Below, one piece after another: positions 17,181-24,125 of a stretch of DNA of 60,323 nt. The notes beneath the pieces were generated by a model. That model was not told the origin of the DNA. It did not search any database and saw only the letters and a list, made by a program, of their open reading frames with translations. The stretch covers positions 1 through 60,323 of the forward strand of contig NZ_MLBG01000015.1 of assembly GCF_001936595.1 (NCBI RefSeq). The letters are read 5' to 3'. Positions within the stretch are counted from its first letter, which is position 1. Every line of letters begins with the position of its first letter. The position numbers and the translations under genes are program-made. Origin of the DNA: Desulfovibrio sp. DV. GTDB lineage: Bacteria; Desulfobacterota; Desulfovibrionia; Desulfovibrionales; Desulfovibrionaceae.

Positions 17181-17262
17181 GAGAGAAGAGGGAAGAGAGC
17201 CTCCGGCGGCAAGGACTGAGTCCCTTTGGAATCCCCTCCAGGGGGAGTTTGATTGGACCGGG
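17181..17262 (+). repeat. palindromic element copy 6 (class II, partly decayed)
   Basis: Purine tract GAGAGAAGAGGGAAGAGA, GCCTCCGGCGGC, then a damaged first hairpin (AAGGACTGAGTCCCTTT, lacking three bases present in copy 15) and a CCCCTCCAGGGG hairpin. It lies behind the sulfur-carrier gene and before the thiolase gene. Confidence 0.85.
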
Positions 17263-17323
17263 GGCACCGGCCAGGCCGGGCGCTTGATGCATCCGATATT
17301 CCAAGAAAGGACAAACTGACCGT

Positions 17324-18244
17324 ATGAAGTGCAAGCGCTGCGGCGAACTGGCGGCGGTGAAGCTGCCAAGCCACCATGCCGGGTTTTGCCCGACGTGTTT
17401 CGAGGTTTTTTTTAAGCGGCAGGTGGAGACGGCCATCCGCCGCCACGCCATGATCAAGCCCGGCGAGAAGGTGCTGGTGGCCGTGTCCGGCGGCAAGGAT
17501 TCGCTGGCCCTTATGCGGGTGCTCTCCGACCTCGGCCACGACGTGGACGGGCTGCATGTGCATCTGGGCATCCCGGATTCCTCCGATCCGGTGTGCGAGC
17601 GCACCGAATCGTATTGCCGGGAAAACGGCTTCCGGCTGCATGTCCTGCGCACGGCCGAGGTCGGGCTGGCCATTCCCGAGGTCAAGGATTCGGTCCACCG
17701 GCCCATCTGCGCCGTGTGCGGCAAGATCAAACGCCACTATTTCAATCGATTCGCCTATGAAAACGGCTATACCGCCCTGGCCACCGGGCACAACCTCGAC
17801 GACGAGGTGGCCCGGCTTTTCGCCAACACCCTGCGCTGGGACGCCAAGTATCTGGGCACCCAGGGCCCGACCCTGCCGGGCGAGGGCCGCTTTGTGCGCA
17901 AGATCAAGCCGCTGTACCGCGTGACCGAATTCGAGACCGCGGCCTACTGCTTCCTAAAGGCCATCAACCACTGGAAGGCGGCCTGCCCCTACAGCGGCGG
18001 GGCCAGCTTCACCGGCCACAAAAAGCTCTTTGCCGACCTTGAGGATCGCAGTCCGGGCCAGAAGACGGCCTTTTACGAAGCCTTCCTGGCCCAGGGCCGG
18101 CCCCAGTTCGCGGGCGCGTCCCGGGGCGAGGGGCAGGATACGCTCTATGCCTGCACCCAATGCGGGTTCCCGTCGTCCGGGGAAGTGTGCGGCGTATGCC
18201 GGGTGCGGGAGCTGGTGGCGAAAAGAAAGGGTGAAGTGCTATAG
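17324..18244 (+). CDS. ttuA: TtuA/TtcA-type tRNA thiolation enzyme
   Basis: A 306-residue PP-loop ATPase that adenylates a tRNA base and adds sulfur. An N-terminal zinc finger (C3, C6, C22, C25) is followed by the PP-loop SGGKDS at 55-60, the cluster cysteines C129, C132 and C221, and a C-terminal zinc finger (C277, C280, C289, C292). This double-finger layout and cysteine spacing fit the TtuA group, which makes 2-thio-ribothymidine at position 54 with a [4Fe-4S] cluster, better than TtcA. The upstream beta-grasp carrier is the expected sulfur donor. The exact modified base here is inferred. AAGGA lies upstream of the ATG. Confidence 0.9.
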   Translation: MKCKRCGELAAVKLPSHHAGFCPTCFEVFFKRQVETAIRRHAMIKPGEKVLVAVSGGKDSLALMRVLSDLGHDVDGLHVHLGIPDSSDPVCERTESYCRENGFRLHVLRTAEVGLAIPEVKDSVHRPICAVCGKIKRHYFNRFAYENGYTALATGHNLDDEVARLFANTLRWDAKYLGTQGPTLPGEGRFVRKIKPLYRVTEFETAAYCFLKAINHWKAACPYSGGASFTGHKKLFADLEDRSPGQKTAFYEAFLAQGRPQFAGASRGEGQDTLYACTQCGFPSSGEVCGVCRVRELVAKRKGEVL

Positions 18245-18262
18245 GGTTATTTGGTTGTGGCA

Positions 18263-18322
18263 GGGAAGAGAAAGAGAGCCTCCGGCGGCCGGGGGGATAA
18301 TCCCCCCCGGACCCCCTTGATA
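18263..18322 (+). repeat. palindromic element copy 7
   Basis: Starts 18 bases behind the thiolase stop with a purine tract, then GCCTCCGGCGGCC, GGGGGGATAATCCCCCC and a short CCCCC..GG stem. It faces copy 8 about 100 bases away. Confidence 0.88.
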
Positions 18323-18418
18323 GGAAAAGTATTTCAAGTGGTTCTGGATGATGGACGGCAAACTGGCCGGCTACCGACCGGATTGCCAACCAGCCCCGAG
18401 AAAGCCCTTAAACCACTT

Positions 18419-18471
18419 CTCCCAGTGAGGGGTCCGGGGGATCATCCACCCGGCCGCCGGAGGCTCTTCCC
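18419..18471 (-). repeat. palindromic element copy 8
   Basis: Minus strand GCCTCCGGCGGCC, an imperfect GGTGGATGATCCCCC palindrome and a CCCCTCACTGGG stem. It is 3' of the aminotransferase gene and head to head with copy 7. Confidence 0.85.
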
Positions 18472-18485
18472 CAGCTCCAGCTCTG

Positions 18486-19619
18486 CTAGCGGACGAGCAC
18501 CTCGCCCAGATCCTTCAGATACGCTTCGAGCATGGCCGGGGTGATGTCGCCCATGTGGCCGATGCGGAAAATCGGACGCTGCCCGGCGGCTTCGAGATCT
18601 TCGTTGAGCTTGGCGTAGCCGGGATCGAACAGATAGCCCCGGGGACGCAGGGCTTCCTTGATGGCCCGCAAATCCGCCGCAGCCATACCCGGAGCCGCAG
18701 CCACGGCCGTGACCGTTGGTGAACGGAAGCCCTCGGCGGCAAAAAGCGCATAGCCGGGCAGGGTCTTGACAAAGGCCACCGTCATCTCCCGCATGGCCTC
18801 GTGTCGGGCAAAACGTGCGGCCAGCCCTTCTTCTTCCACGATATAACGCAGTTGCAGATACATCTGGTTGCCCAGTGCGCCGTTTGGCGTGGACTGGGTC
18901 TGGAATTTCTCGGCCCGGCCCAGGTGGCTCAGGATGTCCGTGGCATGGCCCCGGCAGGTGACATGCCGGGCTTTCTCAATGGCGGCCGGACTCACAAACC
19001 CAATGCCGAAGCCGGCGTGCAACCCCAGGGCCTTCTGGGTGGCGGTAGCGTAAAAATCACAGCCGGAGGCGGCTATGGGGCACGGCGCGCCGCCAAAAAT
19101 GCTCACCCCGTCGACCAGGGCCAGGGCGCCGTGGGCCTTGATGATTTTGCACAGGGCCGGCACATCGTTGGCAAGGCCGGTTGATGTCTCGTTGTGGGTG
19201 ATGGCCACAACCGCCGGTTTGTGCTCGGCCATGGCCGCCTCAAGCACGGCCGGATCGACCGGCCGGCCCGGCTCAAAAGCCAGATGCACGGTCTTTTTGC
19301 CGTTGGCCACCGACATCTTGTGCCACAGGTCGCCAAAGGCCCCGACCGTGGCGTGGAGCACGGTCTCATCCTCGGCCACCAGCGACCGGATGGACGCTTC
19401 CATGGCTGTCGAGCCCGAGCCCAGAAACAGGATGGTGCGGTAATCGGCAGGCAGATCGGCAATGACGCCGAGATTATGGAAAATGGATTCGAAGCGCTTG
19501 GCGTTCTCGGCGTCGCGGTGGCCGTATTCGGGCCAGGCCCCGGCGGCGCGCACCTCGGGCCGGATATAGGTCGGGCCGGTGATGAAAAGCGTGATCTCCG
19601 GAAACGGCGCGTTGGCCAT
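18486..19619 (-). CDS. class V PLP-dependent aminotransferase
   Basis: A 377-residue pyridoxal-phosphate enzyme of the alanine-glyoxylate / serine-pyruvate aminotransferase group. ITGPTYIRPEV is the family's N-terminal signature, GSGSTAMEASI binds cofactor phosphate, VDGVSIFGG carries the cofactor aspartate and ATQKALG holds the Schiff-base lysine. AGGGAG sits 7 bases before ATG 19619. An open frame continues ~300 bases upstream but passes through repeat copy 9 and is not credible as protein. Likely substrates are serine, alanine or phosphoserine with glyoxylate or pyruvate; I cannot choose. Confidence 0.9.
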   Translation of the reverse strand: MANAPFPEITLFITGPTYIRPEVRAAGAWPEYGHRDAENAKRFESIFHNLGVIADLPADYRTILFLGSGSTAMEASIRSLVAEDETVLHATVGAFGDLWHKMSVANGKKTVHLAFEPGRPVDPAVLEAAMAEHKPAVVAITHNETSTGLANDVPALCKIIKAHGALALVDGVSIFGGAPCPIAASGCDFYATATQKALGLHAGFGIGFVSPAAIEKARHVTCRGHATDILSHLGRAEKFQTQSTPNGALGNQMYLQLRYIVEEEGLAARFARHEAMREMTVAFVKTLPGYALFAAEGFRSPTVTAVAAAPGMAAADLRAIKEALRPRGYLFDPGYAKLNEDLEAAGQRPIFRIGHMGDITPAMLEAYLKDLGEVLVR

Positions 19620-19954
19620 ATGACTGCTCCCTGTTGCGGTAAGCGGGGAATCATACGGAAAAAGAGCAGGGGCTGCAATGCGCCAGAAATGGAGGAGAAT
19701 GAAGAGAAGATGCCTCCGGCGGCCGGGGGGATGATCCCCCCGGACCCCTGCAAAGGGAGAAGTTTGCAAAGGGGGTTTTGGCGCGGGCTGGCCATGCGTT
19801 CGGCTGTGGTCCTGGACAGGCGAAGGGAAGGCGCGACGCGAACCGGTGCGGCTGCGGCGACCGGGTGAATCTCGCCCCCGGGCCAGGGGCGAGCGGTTGG
19901 GCATGGATGCTGCAATATGGGGGGCGGCCGGCAAAATCGGCCAGGGAGACGACT
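19620..19954. other. intergenic stretch with repeat copy 9
   Basis: Between the aminotransferase start and the small lipoprotein. Apart from element copy 9 I see no gene or clear promoter; the rest is GC-rich unique sequence. Confidence 0.5.
19701..19793 (+). repeat. palindromic element copy 9
   Basis: Plus-strand orientation: GAAGAG purine tract, GCCTCCGGCGGCC, GGGGGGATGATCCCCCC and a CCCCTGCAAAGGG hairpin, then a tail shared with copy 12. It does not follow a plus-strand gene, an exception in the family; it may mark a lost gene end. Confidence 0.85.
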
Positions 19955-20131
19955 ATGCTTCGATTTGCCGTAGTGCTGCTCGCGCTGCTCACCGCAGCCT
20001 GCGCCCCGGTTGGCAACGGGGAACTGGCCCGGCTTTACAACCGTGACAGCGACGACTGTCTGACCCAGATTCAGGGACGGCAGGATTTTCGCAGTTTCCG
20101 GCAGAAAACGCCGTCGTTTATGCTGCCGTAA
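19955..20131 (+). CDS. 58-residue lipoprotein
   Basis: A tiny exported lipoprotein: MLRFAVVLLALLTAAC is a signal peptide with lipobox TAAC, leaving about 42 mature residues with one further cysteine (DDCLTQ). AGGGAG lies upstream of the ATG. The mature part has no recognisable fold. Size and export signal recall entericidin-like or uncharacterised envelope peptides, but there is no real similarity to claim. Confidence 0.65.
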   Translation: MLRFAVVLLALLTAACAPVGNGELARLYNRDSDDCLTQIQGRQDFRSFRQKTPSFMLP

Positions 20132-20298
20132 CAGGGCAGGGACGCTCCCCCGCCTGCTGCCGGGGGGCGTTTGCCTGGGGGATGCGGCCGTCAACCGGGC
20201 CGCGTCCGAACTGTCTGCGTGACGCAAAAAGGGGGGTGCGCCGGCCGTGGCGCGCTGGTCTGGCCAGCGGCCCTGGGCCCAAAAGCGCAGGACGGAAT

Positions 20299-20553
20299 CT
20301 ACGGATGCCCGGCAGCGTCCGGGGACTTGGCCGGCGCTTCGGTTTCCCCATCGGCTGCGCCTTCGACAGCGCCTTCGGCAGCATTTTCAGCGTCGGCGGC
20401 CTGGGGATAGATGATCTGTCCGGTGGCCTCGTCGTAAACCGGGCCTTCTTCCACATCGCCGCGCTGGTTCTTGCGCACGAGCTTTTCTTCTTTTTTCTTT
20501 TTCTTTGCCAATTCCTTGGACCGCTTTGCAAAAGTATAAGCGTTTTTGGCCAC
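20299..20553 (-). CDS. small Lys-rich then acidic protein, unknown function
   Basis: An 84-residue protein with a GTG start and GGAGG at good distance. Residues 1-35 are highly basic (KRSKELAKKKKKEEKLVRKNQRG), then VEEGPVYDEATGQIIYP, then an Ala-, Glu- and Asp-rich tail. The basic start suggests RNA or nucleic-acid contact; the family is unknown to me. It is isolated and faces away from serB. Confidence 0.65.
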   Translation of the reverse strand: MAKNAYTFAKRSKELAKKKKKEEKLVRKNQRGDVEEGPVYDEATGQIIYPQAADAENAAEGAVEGAADGETEAPAKSPDAAGHP

Positions 20554-20912
20554 TTGTCCTCCAGATGAGCTGTTTAAGCCTCCAGACCGGCTGAAGCCGG
20601 CCCGGGCGCGGGGAATCGGTGAGAGAAACGGAGAGGGGCGTTTACTAGCGTCTCGTCGTCAAAGATACCCGAAATCACCGGCCGGGGAAAGGGAAATCGT
20701 CGGCGACACATGGCTGACACGGCACTGGCGGCAACAGGCCATGATCACAGAAAAAACCGCTGTGCTTCCGATTGAGGGCCGCCTCGCCCGGTCCTGGCAG
20801 CCCGGTCGCCAGGGGCAAGTCCTCGGCCGAAGCCGGCCAGGACGCGCGCGTTGCACCCCATTGCAAGCGCCTCCATCTTGCCCCCGGGCCGGCCCGGCGC
20901 TATAGCCTCCCC
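20554..20912. other. 359-base gap before serB
   Basis: No supported gene, repeat copy or clear promoter seen. The sequence is ordinary GC-rich DNA. Confidence 0.4.
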
Positions 20913-22133
20913 ATGCAGCAGCCTGAAATCATCCTCATCCGCGTGTCCGGCGACGACAAGCCCGGCCTCACCGCCGCCATCACTGCCGAGCTGGCCAAGT
21001 TCAAGGCCGATATCCTGGACATCGGCCAGTCCGTCATCCACGACAGCCTGACACTCGGCATCCTCGTGCGCGTGCCCACCACGGCCGAGGCCACGCCGTT
21101 TTTAAAGGACCTGCTCTTTAGCGCCCACAAGCTCGGGGTCAATCTCTCGTTTACGCCGGTTGACGCCAATAATTACGAGAACTGGGTGGACGCCCAGGGC
21201 AAGCAGCGGCGCATCGTCACCCTGCTCGCCCGCAGCCTCAATGCCGAACATATCGCCGCCGTCACCGGCGTCATTGCCCAAAACGGGCTCAATATCGACA
21301 TCATCACCCGCCTGTCCGGCCGCACCTCGCTGGACGGCAGCAATGCCCCGCGCATGGCCTGCGTGGAATTTTCCGTACGCGGCACGCCGGCCGACCTGAC
21401 CACGCTTAAAAGCGAATTCCTGGCCATCTCAGCCGACATGGGCGTGGACATCGCCATCCAGGAAGACAACGCCTTTCGCCGCAACCGGCGGCTGGTCGCC
21501 TTTGACATGGACTCGACCCTCATCGCCGCCGAAGTCATCGACGAACTGGCCAAGGCGGCCGGCGTTGGCGGACAGGTTGCGGCCATCACCGAATCGGCCA
21601 TGCGCGGCGAAATCGATTTCAAGGAAAGCCTGCGCCGCCGGCTGCGCCTGTTAAAGGGCCTGCCCGCCGCCACCCTGGCCGAGGTGGCCGAGCGCATTCC
21701 CTTAAACGACGGAGCCGAACGGCTGATCGCCAACCTCAAGCGCTTCGGCTACAAAATAGCCATTATTTCCGGCGGGTTCACCTACTTCGGCAACCGCCTC
21801 AAGGAGCGCCTGGGCATAGACTACGTCTTTGCCAACGAGCTGGAAATCGTTGACGGCGCGCTGACCGGCGGGGTGGTGGGCGAAATCGTGGACGCGGCCA
21901 AAAAGGCCGAAGTGCTGCGCATGATTGCCGAAAAGGAAGGGCTGTCGCTGGAACAGGTCATCGCCGTTGGCGACGGGGCCAACGATCTGCCCATGCTCGG
22001 CATCGCCGGCCTGGGCATCGCCTACCATGCCAAGCCGGTGGTCAAAAAAGGAGCCGGCCATTCCATCTCCACCCTGGGCCTGGACAGCATCCTCTATCTG
22101 GTCGGCGTGCGCGATCGCGACACGCTTTCGTAA
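20913..22133 (+). CDS. serB: phosphoserine phosphatase with two ACT domains
   Basis: A 406-residue enzyme catalysing the last step of serine synthesis (phosphoserine to serine). Residues 1-180 form two ACT-type regulatory modules (ISVSGDDKPGLT-like start, then LLARSLNAEHIAAVTGV), probably for serine feedback. Residues 190-406 are a HAD phosphatase with nucleophile D198 and general acid D200 in FDMDSTLI, the ISGGFTYF motif and the Mg-binding GDGANDLPML. ATG 20913 (MQQPEIILIRV) is chosen because the ACT fold begins there; upstream in-frame sequence looks non-coding. Possible link with the upstream class V aminotransferase in serine metabolism is only contextual. Confidence 0.95.
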   Translation: MQQPEIILIRVSGDDKPGLTAAITAELAKFKADILDIGQSVIHDSLTLGILVRVPTTAEATPFLKDLLFSAHKLGVNLSFTPVDANNYENWVDAQGKQRRIVTLLARSLNAEHIAAVTGVIAQNGLNIDIITRLSGRTSLDGSNAPRMACVEFSVRGTPADLTTLKSEFLAISADMGVDIAIQEDNAFRRNRRLVAFDMDSTLIAAEVIDELAKAAGVGGQVAAITESAMRGEIDFKESLRRRLRLLKGLPAATLAEVAERIPLNDGAERLIANLKRFGYKIAIISGGFTYFGNRLKERLGIDYVFANELEIVDGALTGGVVGEIVDAAKKAEVLRMIAEKEGLSLEQVIAVGDGANDLPMLGIAGLGIAYHAKPVVKKGAGHSISTLGLDSILYLVGVRDRDTLS

Positions 22134-22180
22134 CCGCTGCGACGCGCGGGTCCGCGCCCATCGGTATGGTTGACAGGGTT

Positions 22181-22196
22181 TGTGCGAATTGTCACA
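22181..22196. promoter_or_regulatory. CRP/FNR-type palindrome upstream of phoU
   Basis: TGTGCGAATTGTCACA matches the enterobacterial CRP consensus TGTGA-N6-TCACA at 9 of 10 positions. It is 100 bases before phoU. A TTGACA lies just before it (22170-22175). An adenylate cyclase is encoded at 53.2-55.4 kb, but a Desulfovibrio regulator with this preference is not shown. Confidence 0.4.
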
Positions 22197-22295
22197 CATT
22201 CGGCTTCTGGTTGTAACCGAAAACCGTTCGTGACAAGGGTTACCGACAATGACGCCGCCGGGCGACAACCCCCGCGCCAAACCAGGAGCCATGTT

Positions 22296-22970
22296 TTGGA
22301 AAGCCCGCTCGATCAAGCCCTCCACAAACTCAAGGTGGATGTGCTGCACATGATGCATCTGGCCCAGGACGCCGTGAAAAAGGCTGTCGCCAGCCTGCTC
22401 GAACACGACCCGGCCATGGCCCGCGACGTCATCGACGCGGACCGGGAAATCAACGACTTCGAATGCCGCGTCGATTCGGAAAGCCTCAAAATCCTGGCCC
22501 TGCACCATCCCGTGGCCAAGGATCTGCGCTTTATCGTCGGGTCCATGCGGATGCTGGTCAATATCGAACGTCTGGGCGACGAGGCCGTCAACATTGCCGA
22601 GCGGGTGTTGGTGCTGACCACGGAAACGCGCCTGCCCATCCACGACAATCTGCGCCAACTGGCTGATCTGGCCCTGGAGCTTTTGGCCGCGTCCATCAGT
22701 TGCTACATGGACCTCGACGACGCCGGGGCGCTCAGGGTCATCGAGCAAAACGCCGCCGCGCTTGAACTCAACGTGCGCATCTTCCGGGAAGTGACCACGG
22801 AAATGATCCGGGAATCCCGGCCGGTGGAACGGGCCGTGCAGCAGTCCTTCGTGGCCCACAGCTTAAAGCGCGTCTGCGACCAGTGCGCCAACATCGCCGA
22901 ATCGACGATCTTCATTCGCCGGGCCGTGGACTACAAGCACAAGTGCTCCCCGCTGCCCGGACCGGCCTGA
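22296..22970 (+). CDS. phoU: phosphate-uptake regulator PhoU
   Basis: A 224-residue cytoplasmic all-helical protein made of two three-helix PhoU repeats (first ~20-110 with VIDADREINDFE, second ~115-215). PhoU links the Pst transporter to the PhoR kinase and limits phosphate-regulon expression. The start is TTG 22296, seven bases after AGGAG, reading LESPLDQALHKLK. An ATG at 22291 is five bases earlier but in a different frame and leads to a short dead-end. No pst or pho kinase gene is adjacent. Confidence 0.9.
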   Translation: MESPLDQALHKLKVDVLHMMHLAQDAVKKAVASLLEHDPAMARDVIDADREINDFECRVDSESLKILALHHPVAKDLRFIVGSMRMLVNIERLGDEAVNIAERVLVLTTETRLPIHDNLRQLADLALELLAASISCYMDLDDAGALRVIEQNAAALELNVRIFREVTTEMIRESRPVERAVQQSFVAHSLKRVCDQCANIAESTIFIRRAVDYKHKCSPLPGPA

Positions 22971-22994
22971 GCCGCCGCCGGTCCGCCTCGACAA

Positions 22995-23029
22995 AAGAAC
23001 CCGGCGCAGCCTGCTGCCGCCGGGTTCTT
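22995..23029. terminator. bidirectional terminator between phoU and the ferredoxin-like gene
   Basis: AAGAACCCGGCG pairs with CGCCGGGTTCTT around an 11-base loop, with A-rich left and T/A-rich right flanks. It suits both convergent genes. Confidence 0.75.
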
Positions 23030-23052
23030 CAAAATGCTGCTGCCTCTGCCGG

Positions 23053-23964
23053 TCAGCCGGCCGCCTCTCCCTGACCTGCCAGTTCCCCTGTCTGCTCTCC
23101 AGCCGGCCGTTTGCGGGGCCGTTTGGGGATGCCGTGTTCGCAGGGCGTCCCGGTCTGGCACAGGCCGCAGCTGTTGACCGGGATGCCCGGGAGCAGCTCC
23201 CGGGCGACGTAGGGGGCGGTGACGTTTCGGATGTAGTTAAAGCACAGTTCTTTGTCGTGGCCGGCCTCGCTTATGGCTCCGGCCGGGCAGCGCTTGATGC
23301 AGGACCGGCAGGCGACGCCGGCTGCCCGCAGGCACCATTCGTCGTGCCGGGTGTATGGCCGGGGTGTTGGCGGCAGGACCATTTCGGCCACCACCGAGCC
23401 CACCCGCATGGCCTTGCCGGCCGGGGTGATGAGCCCGTCGGACAGGCCAAAAGTCCCCAGGCCGCAGGCATGGGCGGCGTGGCGCTCGGACCAGCAGGAG
23501 GCAAATCCGTAGCGCGCCGAGGTGGCCCGGTTCCACTGGGGCAAAAGGACCGGGGCCGCGGCCGCGATGCCCTGGCCGGCCAGGGTTTCGACCACGAAGC
23601 GGCGCAGATTTTCGTTTATCATTTCACCGTAGTGGCGAACCTGGGACCAGGCGAGGCTCGGCAGCTCCCGGCAGCGGCGATGGGCTTCCAGGGTCCGGGC
23701 CGTCTGGGGCAGCACCCAGGCGATGACGGTCACCGCCTCGGGACGCATCTCCCGGCCGGGAAAGGCCAGTTGCAGGGCCTGGGCCGGGGTCCAGTAGAAG
23801 TCCGGGCCGATATCGTCGCGAAGCCAGGCGAAAAGCGGATCAGCCCCGGAGGCGCAGCCCACAAGCGGGCTGTCAAAGGCCGGTTCGGCCAGCCCCGGAG
23901 CCAGGGCGTTGTTGGCCGGATCGGCCATCCAGGCCACGATGTCACGCGAAATACTGCTCTCCAT
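23053..23964 (-). CDS. QueG-like 4Fe-4S protein
   Basis: A 303-residue soluble iron-sulfur protein related to epoxyqueuosine reductase C-terminal parts. A central segment (HACGLGTFGLSDGLIT) and two cysteine clusters, CRSCIKRC and CGLCQTGTPC, resemble the double 4Fe-4S unit of QueG, but the order and N-terminus differ, so it is not a standard tRNA enzyme. GGAGGAG precedes ATG 23964. The last ~25 residues are charged and Arg-, Gly- and Glu-rich. Desulfovibrio genomes carry several such 'epoxyqueuosine reductase-like' proteins; an electron-transfer role is likely, the substrate unknown. Confidence 0.8.
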   Translation of the reverse strand: MESSISRDIVAWMADPANNALAPGLAEPAFDSPLVGCASGADPLFAWLRDDIGPDFYWTPAQALQLAFPGREMRPEAVTVIAWVLPQTARTLEAHRRCRELPSLAWSQVRHYGEMINENLRRFVVETLAGQGIAAAAPVLLPQWNRATSARYGFASCWSERHAAHACGLGTFGLSDGLITPAGKAMRVGSVVAEMVLPPTPRPYTRHDEWCLRAAGVACRSCIKRCPAGAISEAGHDKELCFNYIRNVTAPYVARELLPGIPVNSCGLCQTGTPCEHGIPKRPRKRPAGEQTGELAGQGEAAG

Positions 23965-24043
23965 GCCGCACTCCTCCCCGGCTCTTTCTGGCGGGATTAC
24001 ACCGCGGCCCGGGGCAGGTGCCGCCCGTGTCCCAATGCGCACG

Positions 24044-24120
24044 CCCGGTCAAATCACCCTCCCCCCGGGTGGGATTCCAAAGGGGTCACCCCTTTGGCCG
24101 CCGGAGGCTCTCTTTTTCCC
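24044..24120 (-). repeat. palindromic element copy 10 (class II)
   Basis: Minus strand: purine tract, GCCTCCGGCGGCC, first hairpin AAAGGGGTGACCCCTTT, second CCCACCCGGGG. It is directly 3' of the 1048-residue gene. Confidence 0.9.
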
Positions 24121-24125
24121 TCTCC

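Noticed and set aside
22291-22293. ATG start for phoU
   Set aside because: It is out of frame with PhoU. The in-frame TTG five bases later has good spacing from AGGAG.
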